NCBI GenBank assembly: GCA_001464375.1
Contig: LNEW01000100.1
Location: 1-42,111, forward strand
Origin: Rhodospirillales bacterium Ga0074136
Lineage (GTDB): Bacteria; Pseudomonadota; Alphaproteobacteria; Acetobacterales; Acetobacteraceae
Direction of reading: 5' to 3'
DNA: 42,111 bases
Within the stretch, counting starts at the first letter, position 1. Each line of letters begins with the position of its first letter. Below, piece by piece: positions 32,786 to 41,517 of this stretch. The translations under genes were made by a program, and so were the position numbers. A model generated the notes under the pieces. That model was not told the origin of the DNA, ran no database searches, and saw nothing but the letters and a program-made list of their open reading frames with translations.

Positions 32786-33684
32786 CAGGCGGCCAGCGCC
32801 TGCTGGATGAAGCCGGGCTGGAAGACCTTGTCGGCCATCACCTGGCAGCGCTTCATCAGCCGGTGCTCGTTCGGCCCGTAGTCGGGGATGGCGTTGTGCA
32901 GCGTGCCGATATTGTCCCAGATCAGCAGGTCGCCCTCGGTCCATTGGTGCGTGTGCAGGAAGCGATCCTGCAGCTGGTGTTCGAACAGCGCATCGAGCAC
33001 GCGATCGCTCTCCGCCTCGTCCAGCTCGTTGATACGCACCGCGTAGCCGGGATTGCAGTACAGCACCTTCTTCCCGGTGATCGGATGGGTGAGGAACACC
33101 GGATGCACCGACGGCGGGCGCTTGGCGCGCTCCTCGGGCGTGAGCGGCTTGCGCCCGGCCGTGCCGCGCTTGACCATCATGTCCCAGAACTTGTTGAAGT
33201 CGTGCGTCGCGGTGGCGTTCTCCAGCTTGGCCCTCAGCGCCGGGTCCAGCGCGTCATACGCCGCATGCATGTTGGCGAAGACGGTCGATCCCAGCACACG
33301 GCCGTCGCGCCGCGGCACCCGGTGCGCGTTCAGCACGTTCACGAAGCCCATCGTATCGCGATAGGACATGTCGGTGTGCCAATCCTGCCCGGCATCCGCC
33401 AGGCCGATCGGCTTACCGTCCTCGACGATGTTCGACAGGATGCCGACCTCCGGGATCTGCGGATCCTGGAACTTGCCGGACAGCGACGTCTGGATGGAAC
33501 CGAAGCGCAGCGAGAAATCCCGCAGGGCCGCTGGTTGCAGCAGCTGGTTCGGAAAGCACAGCACGCCGTAGCGTCCGAGCGCACGCAGGATGGTGGCGAA
33601 ATCCGCCGCATCCAGGGGGCGCGCGAGGTCGATGTCGGTGACGCTGGCGCCGAGCACGCCGCTGGTCGGACGGATGGTGGGCAT
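32785..33684 (-). CDS. TauD/TfdA-family Fe(II)/2-oxoglutarate dioxygenase
   Basis: A 299-aa oxygenase that couples decarboxylation of 2-oxoglutarate to hydroxylation of a substrate such as taurine or 2,4-D. The iron ligands are in WHTDMSYRD (His-x-Asp) and TLHNAIPDYGPNE (distal His), with HRLMKRC providing the 2-oxoglutarate Arg. The ATG at 33684 was chosen because GGGAGAGACCACG precedes it; an upstream GTG or ATG would add a His-Pro-rich, unconserved stretch made by a GGATGC repeat. It is the first gene of the long minus-strand run and is coupled to the FAH-family gene. Confidence 0.92.
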   Translation of the reverse strand: MPTIRPTSGVLGASVTDIDLARPLDAADFATILRALGRYGVLCFPNQLLQPAALRDFSLRFGSIQTSLSGKFQDPQIPEVGILSNIVEDGKPIGLADAGQDWHTDMSYRDTMGFVNVLNAHRVPRRDGRVLGSTVFANMHAAYDALDPALRAKLENATATHDFNKFWDMMVKRGTAGRKPLTPEERAKRPPSVHPVFLTHPITGKKVLYCNPGYAVRINELDEAESDRVLDALFEHQLQDRFLHTHQWTEGDLLIWDNIGTLHNAIPDYGPNEHRLMKRCQVMADKVFQPGFIQQALAA

Positions 33685-33890
33685 CGTGGTCTCTCCCTTC
33701 CTGCCGGTGCGGGAGGGCGGCACGCCCGGATGCGGATGCGGATGCACCTGCGCATGACGTTCCCATCCCGCCGGGGCATCCCGGCCCCGTTCGACGGAAC
33801 GCTACGCCCCGGTCCCGTCATCGGCAAATCCCGGGGCGGGATTGGCGCGCGGCCCGGGCAGCGCCACCTTCCCCCAAGGACAGCAAGGCG
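33685..33890. promoter_or_regulatory. Divergent control region, dioxygenase and oxidoreductase genes
   Basis: A 206-nt gap. It contains three tandem GGATGC units (about 33727-33744) and an inverted repeat AATCCC-GGGGC-GGGATT at 33827-33843. It must hold the promoter of the long TauD operon and that of the oxidoreductase/pseudo-ABC pair. No convincing -35/-10 pairs were found. Confidence 0.4.
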
Positions 33891-34760
33891 ATGGCAGGCA
33901 TGATGACGACACCGGTGGTGGCCATCCTGGCGCAGGGCGCGATGGGCGCGGGCGTGGCCGCGCGGCTCGTCGCGCATGGCGTGACGGTGCTGACCAACCT
34001 CGACGGGCGCAGCGCCGCCAGCGCGGCGCGCGCCGCCGCGGCGGGGATGCGCGCCGTGCCGATCGCCGACCTGGCGGCGGCCGACGCCTTCCTGTCGATC
34101 CTGCCGCCGGACCAGGCGGAGGCAACCGCCGCGACGCTCGCGCCGATCCTGGCCGCCGCGCCCAAGCCGCCGCTCTACGCCGACTGCAACGCGATCAGTC
34201 CGCAGACGATGCTGCGCATCGCGACGCTGCTCGCCGGCCACGGGATGCGCGTCGTGGATGCCGGCATCATCGGCGGGCCGCCGCGGGAGGGCTATGCCGG
34301 CCCGGTGGTCCATGCCTCGGGGCCCGAGGCGCCGGGCTTCGCCGCGCTGCTGGCGGAGCGGGGCATCGACCTGCGCGTGGTGGACGGGCCGATCGGCGCA
34401 GCCTCTGCGCTCAAGATGTCCTACGCCGGCATCACCAAGGGGCTGGTGGCGATCGGGACCGCCATGATGCTGGCGGCGACGCGCGCCGGTGCCGCGGATG
34501 CGTTGCGCGCGGAGTTGGCCGCGAGCCAGCCGGCCCTTTCCGCCTGGTTCGCGCGCATGATGCCGTCCATGCCCGACAAGGCCTATCGCTGGGCCGGCGA
34601 GATGGAGGAGATCGCCGGTTTCACGCGCGACGATTCCGCCGCGAACGCGATCTACGGCGGGGCGGCCGCGCTCTACGCACGGTTGGCCGATCCCGCGGCA
34701 GCACAGGAGATCGCCGCGCTGCGCGCCTTTCTCGACCCCGGCGCGCCGCGGCGGGCATGA
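33891..34760 (+). CDS. 3-hydroxyisobutyrate dehydrogenase-like oxidoreductase (DUF1932 type)
   Basis: A 289-aa NAD(P)-dependent protein of the 6-phosphogluconate/3-hydroxyisobutyrate dehydrogenase superfamily. The Rossmann start is VAILAQGAMGAGVAARLV (GxMG form). The substrate region is DCNAISPQT, then VVDAGIIGGPPREGYAGP. The C-terminal helical domain starts at ALKMSYAGITKGLVA, where the expected catalytic Lys of the family is present (SALKMSYAG). The ATG at 33891 has AAGGACAGCAAGGCG upstream; ATGs at 33900 and 33903 are possible. Its TGA overlaps the ATG of the ABC-type gene (ATGA), so the two are translationally coupled. Confidence 0.9.
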   Translation: MAGMMTTPVVAILAQGAMGAGVAARLVAHGVTVLTNLDGRSAASAARAAAAGMRAVPIADLAAADAFLSILPPDQAEATAATLAPILAAAPKPPLYADCNAISPQTMLRIATLLAGHGMRVVDAGIIGGPPREGYAGPVVHASGPEAPGFAALLAERGIDLRVVDGPIGAASALKMSYAGITKGLVAIGTAMMLAATRAGAADALRAELAASQPALSAWFARMMPSMPDKAYRWAGEMEEIAGFTRDDSAANAIYGGAAALYARLADPAAAQEIAALRAFLDPGAPRRA

Positions 34761-36589
34761 CCGGCATGCCGGACCATGCGGCCAGGTCGCGGTTCTTCCA
34801 CGACTTCCTGCGCCTCGCCGGGCCATTCTGGCTGCACGGTGATCAGCGGTGGCACGCCCGCGCCTGGACGCTCGCCCTGGCGACGCTGGGCGTGGCACAG
34901 GTGGCGCTGGCGATCCGGCTCAACCTGTGGAACGCGGATTTCTTCGACGCGCTGGAACGCCGCTCGATGGATCGGTTCGTCACGCAGATCGGCATCTTCG
35001 CTTTGATCGTCGGCGGCGCGGTGCTGGCCAATGCGTTGCACATGGTCGCGCGCCGGCGGCTCAACATCGCCTGGCGTGCCTGGCTTACGCAGCGCGTCGT
35101 CGGCTCCTGGATGTCGGAGGCGCGGCACTACCAGGTCGCGCAGATTCCTGGCGACCACGACAACCCCGACGGACGCATCGCGGAGGACATCCGCATCGCC
35201 ACGGAATACGCGATCGACCTGGCGAACAGCCTGCTCTACGCGACGCTGCTGCTGGTCACTTTTGTCGGGCTGCTCTGGACGCTGTCGGGGCGCATCACGG
35301 TGCTGGGCATCGAGATGCCAGGCCACATGGTCGCGCTGTCCTTCGCCTATGCCGCGGCGGGATCGGCGGTGGCCTTCCTGCTTGGCCGCCCGCTGGTGCG
35401 CGCGACCGACCTGCGCCAGACGCGCGAGGCCGACTTCCGCTTCGGCCTGGTGCGCGCACGCGAGACCGCCGAGCCCATCGCGCTCGCCCGCGGCGAGGCG
35501 CGCGAGCGCGGGCGCATCGCCGGGCTGTTCGACGGCATCCGCCCGGCCTGGGCGGCACAGACGCAGAGCCTGTCGCGGCTGACCGGCTTCTCGTCGGGCT
35601 ACCTCACGCTCGCACCCGTCTTTCCGATCCTGATGACCACGCCGCGCTACATCCAGGGCGCGATCTCGCTGGGCGGCGTGATGCAGATCGCGCAGGCCTT
35701 TCAGCAGGTGACGGCGGCGCTGTCCTGGCCGGTCGACAACCTGCAGCGCATCGCCGAGTGGCGTGCGTCGGTCGAACGCGTGCTGGCGCTCGAGGAAGGC
35801 GTGGGCATCGTCGCAGCCGAAGCCGCGCGCAGCGGCGCCGATGCCATCGTGCTCGACCGCATGTCGGGGCGGGGCCTCGGTGTGCGCGACCTCTGCGTGG
35901 CCGCACCCGACGGTACCGCGCTGCTGTCCGATGTCACGCTGCACGTGGCACCCGGCGACCGCGTCCTGGTCGATGGCGATCCCGAGGCGGCCCAGGCGCT
36001 GTTCCGCGTGCTCGCCGGGATCTGGCCCTGGGGGCGCGGCATTGTCGACCTGCCGCCCGACGCGGACCTGACCGCCATCGGCGAAAAGCCGCATCTGCCG
36101 GAAGGGCGACTGCGCGATGCCCTGACCTTTCCGGAAGGAGCCGACCAGCATCCGCCCGACGCGGCGCGTCGGGCCCTGGCTGCCGTGGGGCTCGATGGCC
36201 TGGTGGCGCGCATCGAGGAATCCGCGGATTGGGACAGCGTTCTGGGCAATGTGGAGATGCAGCGCCTCGCCATCGCACGCGTCCTGCTGCACCGCCCACG
36301 CTGGATCCTGCTGGGCGACAGCACGACCGCGCTGGAACCTGAGGAGGCCGACCGCATGATCGACCTGCTTGCCACCCTGTTGCCGGACTCGGCCCTGCTG
36401 GTGCTCGGCCGCCATCCGGGCACGGCCGAACGCTTCACCCGCCGACTGACGCTGCGGCGCCTGCCCGGCGGCGACATGCTGCTGCACGAGATCCATGCCC
36501 GCCGCCAGGCAGCAACACTGCCGCGACGCCGCCCGCTGCCACTGGTTGACTGGCTGCGCCGCGGCTACGAACACCGCGACCTGCGTTGA
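34757..36589 (+). CDS. ABCD/YddA-type ABC transporter with degenerate ATPase domain
   Basis: A 610-aa protein. The membrane half (residues about 1-340) matches the ABC_membrane_2/SbmA group, with LRLAGPFWLHGDQRWHARAW, WLTQRVVGSWM and NPDGRIAEDIRIATEYAIDL. The C-terminal half aligns over its whole length with an ABC nucleotide-binding domain, but key residues are lost. Walker A is GDPEAAQA (407-414, Lys replaced by Gln413). The Q-loop Gln is Glu in GEKPHLPEGRL. The signature LSxGEQQR is LGNVEMQR (496-503). Walker B reads ILLGDSTTAL, with Gly520-Asp521 in place of Asp-Glu. The H-loop His is displaced. The frame is intact. ATP-driven transport is therefore unlikely; gradient-driven uptake as in SbmA/BacA is possible. 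It is coupled to the oxidoreductase gene. Confidence 0.88.
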   Translation: MTGMPDHAARSRFFHDFLRLAGPFWLHGDQRWHARAWTLALATLGVAQVALAIRLNLWNADFFDALERRSMDRFVTQIGIFALIVGGAVLANALHMVARRRLNIAWRAWLTQRVVGSWMSEARHYQVAQIPGDHDNPDGRIAEDIRIATEYAIDLANSLLYATLLLVTFVGLLWTLSGRITVLGIEMPGHMVALSFAYAAAGSAVAFLLGRPLVRATDLRQTREADFRFGLVRARETAEPIALARGEARERGRIAGLFDGIRPAWAAQTQSLSRLTGFSSGYLTLAPVFPILMTTPRYIQGAISLGGVMQIAQAFQQVTAALSWPVDNLQRIAEWRASVERVLALEEGVGIVAAEAARSGADAIVLDRMSGRGLGVRDLCVAAPDGTALLSDVTLHVAPGDRVLVDGDPEAAQALFRVLAGIWPWGRGIVDLPPDADLTAIGEKPHLPEGRLRDALTFPEGADQHPPDAARRALAAVGLDGLVARIEESADWDSVLGNVEMQRLAIARVLLHRPRWILLGDSTTALEPEEADRMIDLLATLLPDSALLVLGRHPGTAERFTRRLTLRRLPGGDMLLHEIHARRQAATLPRRRPLPLVDWLRRGYEHRDLR

Positions 36590-37675
36590 TCACACGGCGC
36601 TTTTGACGCCCAGGCGCGTCGCGGTCGCGAGGATGTTCGACCAGGTCTCGTCGGGCAGCGGCACGCCGTTGGCCGTGCGGTCTGCGCGGCGCTGCTGCTC
36701 CGGCTCGCCGGGCAGCAGCACGGGCGCCGAAGGGTCGGCCGGGCGGCAAGCCGAGATCCAGTCCGCATAGACGAGGCCCATGCGCTCAAACTCGTCCTGC
36801 GTGCCGAAATGGTGCGGCGAGAGAAACACGGAGAGCATGCCATTCGCGATCCGCCCGCGCCCATTGACCGGCCCCGAGGTGCCACCGGCGGTCAGGCAGC
36901 CGGCCAGCATTTCGCACATGAAGGCGAGGCCCGACCCCTTGTGGTCGCCGAAGGCACGAATGGCACCCTGCCCGTTCGCCGGGTTGCGCGGCCCGACGGA
37001 CTCATACGGGCCATAGAGCGTGTGCGGGTCGGTGGACAGTTGCCCGTCGGGTTCGATCAGCGCGCCTTCGGGCAGTTTCTTTCCGCCGGACGACGCGACC
37101 AGCACCTTGCCCTCGGCCACCAGGGAGGTGGCGAAATCCAGCACCAGCGGTCGGCCCGGCAGCGGCACGCCGATGGCGACCGGGTTGGTCGAGAAGCGGC
37201 GCTCGACGCCGCCGAAGGGCGCGACCAGCACGCTGCCGGCGACATTGACGAAATGGATGGAGATCAGCCCCGCGGCGATGGCCTGTTCGGCATAGTCGCC
37301 CACGCGGCCGATATGTCCCGCGTTGCGCAGCGCGGTGATGCACACGCCGTTCTGCTGCGCGCGCGCGATGCCGAGCGCAACCGCCTGCGGCGCCACGGTC
37401 TGGCCGAAGCCCCATTTGCCGTCGAGCACGGCGAAGGACCCGCCATCGGTGACGACCTCCGCCGTCTGGCCCTTCACGACGAAGCCGGCCTCGAGCCATT
37501 CGACGTAGCGCGGCACGCGCACCACGCCATGGCTGTCATGCCCGGCCAGGTTCGCGCCGACCAGGTGGGTGGCGATGCGGTTGGATTCCGCGCCGTCGCA
37601 GCCTGCCGCGAGAAAGACATCGCGCACCAGGGCGGTGAGCGCATCGACGGGAATGTGGTGCACGTGCATCGGCAT
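36590..37675 (-). CDS. Ldh2-family (malate/L-lactate-type) dehydrogenase, copy 2
   Basis: A 361-aa NAD(P)-dependent dehydrogenase of the Ldh2 family. Motifs are the catalytic His in LAGHDSHGVVRVPRYVEWL, LRNAGHIGRVGDYAEQA, FSTNPVAIGVPLPG and FGDHKGSGLAFMCEMLAGCL. The ATG at 37675 has GAGGTCAGCCAGAA upstream; a second ATG at 37669 is also possible. It is separated from the ABC/SDR operon upstream by the hairpin repeat at 37706-37755, so it may need its own promoter or read-through. Its TGA directly abuts the TGA of the convergent pseudo-ABC gene (TGATCA), leaving no intergenic base. Confidence 0.9.
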   Translation of the reverse strand: MPMHVHHIPVDALTALVRDVFLAAGCDGAESNRIATHLVGANLAGHDSHGVVRVPRYVEWLEAGFVVKGQTAEVVTDGGSFAVLDGKWGFGQTVAPQAVALGIARAQQNGVCITALRNAGHIGRVGDYAEQAIAAGLISIHFVNVAGSVLVAPFGGVERRFSTNPVAIGVPLPGRPLVLDFATSLVAEGKVLVASSGGKKLPEGALIEPDGQLSTDPHTLYGPYESVGPRNPANGQGAIRAFGDHKGSGLAFMCEMLAGCLTAGGTSGPVNGRGRIANGMLSVFLSPHHFGTQDEFERMGLVYADWISACRPADPSAPVLLPGEPEQQRRADRTANGVPLPDETWSNILATATRLGVKSAV

Positions 37676-37705
37676 TTCTGGCTGACCTCGCCGGTCAGTC
37701 CCCAA

Positions 37706-37755
37706 GTGACAGAAAAAAATGAGGGAGCTCGGGGGAGTTCCCTCCCCCGACCTTT
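37706..37755 (-). terminator. Hairpin repeat copy 3, intrinsic terminator of the sugar ABC/SDR operon
   Basis: On the plus strand TCGGGGGAG (37729-37737) and CTCCCCCGA (37742-37750) form a 9-bp stem with a TTCC loop. GTGACAG precedes it and CCTTTCC follows, as in the other copies. Read in the direction of the SDR gene, an alternative stem (GAGGGA with TCCCTC) is followed by A and seven Ts, a good intrinsic terminator, beginning just after the SDR stop. Confidence 0.75.
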
Positions 37756-37756
37756 C

Positions 37757-38500
37757 CTACATCGCCGCGACCTTCTTCGCCTGCGGCGCCAGAAGTCGCA
37801 TGTAGGTGGGTGTCACCAGCATCTCGGTGATGTTCGCACGCGCCGGCATGGTGGCCACGAACAGCGCCATGGCAGCGATGTCTTCGGGCTGCAGCAGGCG
37901 TTCGATGTCCTCGGCCGGCACCGGCTCGGGCCGGTTCTTGAGGATGTCGGTCGCGACCTCGCCGGGGCAGATGCAGCAGGAGCGGATGTTGTGGATCCCG
38001 TTCTCCTGGTTGATCGACTGCGACAGCGCGACGAAGCCGTGCTTGGCCGCCGTGTAGCCCGGACCCGACAGGAAGGAGATACCCTTGCCTGCCATGGACG
38101 CGATCTGGATCAGGTGCCCGCCGCCGCGCTTGCGCATGCCCGGCAGCACCGCGATCGAGGTCATGAAGGGCGCGGTCAGGTTGCCGTCCACCAGCGCGCG
38201 GATGGAGTCGGGCGTGAGCTGGTGCATGTAGCGCTTGGGCAGGTTCACGCCGGCGTTGTTCACCAGGATGTCCGGCCCGCCGATGGAGGATTCCACCGTC
38301 GCGAGGGCGGCGGCGATCTGGTCGCAGGGCACGATGACCGCGCCGCTGCCGATCATCGCGGCGGTTTCCTCGAGCGGCGCGGTGCGCCGGCCGGTCAGCG
38401 CGACCTTCGCCCCTTCCTGCGCGAACAGGATGGCGATAGCGCGGCCGATGCCGCTGCCCGCGCCGGTGACCCAGGCGGACTTTCCTTCGAGGCGCTTCAT
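37757..38500 (-). CDS. SDR-family oxidoreductase, last gene of the sugar ABC operon
   Basis: A 247-aa classical SDR. It has the cofactor motif TGAGSGIG (residues 12-19), NNAG in DILVNNAGVNLP, the catalytic Ser in LIQIASMAG and YTAAK for the Tyr/Lys pair, and CCICPGEVATDI. Its ATG directly follows the stop of the ATPase gene with no spacer, so it is almost certainly cotranslated with the importer. That suggests it oxidises or reduces the imported sugar, polyol or related compound (inference). An intrinsic terminator lies just downstream. Confidence 0.92.
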   Translation of the reverse strand: MKRLEGKSAWVTGAGSGIGRAIAILFAQEGAKVALTGRRTAPLEETAAMIGSGAVIVPCDQIAAALATVESSIGGPDILVNNAGVNLPKRYMHQLTPDSIRALVDGNLTAPFMTSIAVLPGMRKRGGGHLIQIASMAGKGISFLSGPGYTAAKHGFVALSQSINQENGIHNIRSCCICPGEVATDILKNRPEPVPAEDIERLLQPEDIAAMALFVATMPARANITEMLVTPTYMRLLAPQAKKVAAM

Positions 38501-39601
<1,101 letters not shown>

Positions 39602-39608
39602 CTTCGGA

Positions 39609-40505
39609 TCAACCCTTTGTCGCGCCGGCGGTCAGCCCGGCGATGTAGTAGTCCATGAGGAAGGCGTAGATCACCACCGGCGGCAGCGCCGCCATCAGCG
39701 CACCCGCCATGATCTGCCCCCAGGCGAAGGTGTCCGCGCGCACCAGCTGCGACACCACGCCGATGGTCAGCGGCATCTGGTCGGGCGTGGTGACGAAGGC
39801 GGTGGGATAGACGAAGGCTGCCCAGGAGACGGTGAAGGCGAAGATCGTCGCCGCGATGATCCCCGGCAGCGCCACCGGGATGAAGATCTTGAGCAGCATC
39901 TGCGACCAGGTCGCGCCGTCGATCAGCGCGGCCTCGTCCAACTCCTTCGGGATGGAGGCGAAGTAGCCGATCATGATCCAGGTGCAGAAGGGCACCGTCA
40001 GCGTCGGATAGACCAGGATCAGCCCGAAGATCGAGTTCAGCAGCCCGAGCCCGCCCACGATCTGGTACAGCGGGATGAACAGCAGCGTGTCCGGCACCAG
40101 GTAGGTGAGGAACACGCCGGTCGCCAGCACCTGGCTGCCCCAGAAGCGCATCCGCGCCAGCGCGAAGGCGGCCAGGATCGAGATCACCATCGTGAGCGCC
40201 ACCACGCAGGTGGTGATGATGATGCTGTTCAGCATGAAGCGCTGGAACATCGGGTTGAAGATGATGGCGGTATAGTTCTCGAGCGTCGGGTCGCGCACCA
40301 GCCAGGGGTTGCCGGTCATGGTGGCGATCTCGCCGCTCGTCTTCAGGCTGGTGATCAGCATGTAGAAGGGCGGGGCGAGGAAGATGATCGCGGCGATGAC
40401 CAGCGAGATGTAGGCGGTCCAGAGCGCCCAGCGCCGTTCGGCGCGCAGGCTGCCGGCCTTGCTGTAGATGCCCGGCGTGTCGCGGTTGGCGGCGGTCGCC
40501 GACAT
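39609..40505 (-). CDS. Sugar ABC transporter permease, MalG type
   Basis: A 298-aa inner-membrane permease with six expected helices. The EAA loop is [20 protein letters not shown], followed by [18 protein letters not shown], which binds the ATPase. The N-terminal helix is [20 protein letters not shown]. The ATG at 40505 overlaps the stop of the first permease gene (TGATG); a GTG one codon earlier is also open. Family: carbohydrate uptake type 1. Confidence 0.94.
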   Translation of the reverse strand: MSATAANRDTPGIYSKAGSLRAERRWALWTAYISLVIAAIIFLAPPFYMLITSLKTSGEIATMTGNPWLVRDPTLENYTAIIFNPMFQRFMLNSIIITTCVVALTMVISILAAFALARMRFWGSQVLATGVFLTYLVPDTLLFIPLYQIVGGLGLLNSIFGLILVYPTLTVPFCTWIMIGYFASIPKELDEAALIDGATWSQMLLKIFIPVALPGIIAATIFAFTVSWAAFVYPTAFVTTPDQMPLTIGVVSQLVRADTFAWGQIMAGALMAALPPVVIYAFLMDYYIAGLTAGATKG

Positions 40506-41446
40506 CACATCTGCTCCTTGTTGCGCCGGGTCACGCTGCGAAGCACGAAGAAGGCGCAGATCGCGAGGATGGGGAACATGAACAGCGACACCGCCGCACC
40601 GCGCGGGATGTTGCCGGACAGGATGCCCACCTGGAAGGCATAGGACGCGAACACATGCGTGAGGTCACGCGGCCCGCCATTGGTCAGCACGCGCACGATG
40701 TCGTAGTTCGCGAAGGTGACGATCAGGCTGAACAGCACGGTGATCGAGATGATGTTCGCCATCATCGGCAGCGTCACGTAGCGCAGCCGCTGCCATGATG
40801 ATGCGCCGTCGATCATCGCCGCTTCATACAATTGCTCCGGCACCGACTTCAGCGCCGCGAGATACATGATCATGAAGAACGGCGTGCCGATCCAGACATT
40901 GACGATGATGATGGAGATGCGCGCCGCCCAGGGATGGCCCAGCCACGGCACCTCGGGCACGGAAATCACCGCCAGCAGCCAGTTGATCGACGAATAGGAC
41001 GGGTCGAACATCCACCACCAGCCGAGCGTGGACAGCGCCGGCGGGATGACCCAGGGCACCAGCAGCATGCCGCGCCACTTGCGCTGCCCCTTGTTGGGGA
41101 TGTGGTGCAGCATGTGCGCCAGCCAGAAGCCGATCGACGCCTTCAGCAGCACGGCCGTGATGGCGAAGAAGCACGACTGGAACGCCACGTTCCAGAAGGT
41201 GTTGCTATCGAACAGCAGTTCGAAGTTCAGCGTGCCGGCGAAGGCCGTCATGCGCCGGTTGAGCGTGGAGAGGTAGATCGCATAGGCCGCCGGATAGGCG
41301 ACGAGGCCGATGATGATGGCCAGCAGCGGCACCGTCATCATAAAGGCAATGGTCGAACGGCGTCGCGCAAAGCGCTGCATCGTGTTCGCGCGACCGCGGC
41401 TGACGCTGGATACGCCGCTCACGGCCAGGCTGCCGTCGGCTGCCAT
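40505..41446 (-). CDS. Sugar ABC transporter permease, MalF/UgpA type
   Basis: A 313-aa inner-membrane permease. The EAA loop is PEQLYEAAMIDGASSWQRLR. Helices include IAFMMTVPLLAIIIGLVAYP at the start and AVSLFMFPILAICAFFVLRS at the end. About 25 polar residues precede the first helix. The ATG at 41446 has GAAGGGAGAGCAGC upstream. A strong hairpin separates it from the binding-protein gene, as often seen in such operons. Confidence 0.94.
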   Translation of the reverse strand: MAADGSLAVSGVSSVSRGRANTMQRFARRRSTIAFMMTVPLLAIIIGLVAYPAAYAIYLSTLNRRMTAFAGTLNFELLFDSNTFWNVAFQSCFFAITAVLLKASIGFWLAHMLHHIPNKGQRKWRGMLLVPWVIPPALSTLGWWWMFDPSYSSINWLLAVISVPEVPWLGHPWAARISIIIVNVWIGTPFFMIMYLAALKSVPEQLYEAAMIDGASSWQRLRYVTLPMMANIISITVLFSLIVTFANYDIVRVLTNGGPRDLTHVFASYAFQVGILSGNIPRGAAVSLFMFPILAICAFFVLRSVTRRNKEQM

Positions 41447-41471
41447 GCTGCTCTCCCTTCAAATGGCAGGC

Positions 41472-41500
41472 CGGGCGGGCGGCCTGGTGCCGCCCGCCCG
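41472..41500 (-). terminator. Strong hairpin between binding-protein and permease genes
   Basis: A perfect 12-bp GC stem, CGGGCGGGCGGC (41472-41483) and GCCGCCCGCCCG (41489-41500), with a 5-nt loop. It lies in the 71-nt gap after the binding-protein stop. There is no T-run. By analogy with malE-malF type operons, it probably protects the upstream mRNA and lowers permease expression relative to the binding protein. Confidence 0.6.
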
Positions 41501-41517
41501 CGCCCGGTGCCTGGCCG

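Noticed and set aside
33727..33744. GGATGC tandem triplet as a regulatory or CRISPR-like repeat
   Set aside because: Only three 6-nt units, no spacers; probably chance or simple slippage. No CRISPR array is present anywhere in the window.
33842..34756. Upstream extension of the pseudo-ABC frame through the oxidoreductase gene
   Set aside because: The frame stays open only because of high GC; the oxidoreductase is clearly encoded in another frame, and the ATG at 34757 overlaps its stop as expected.
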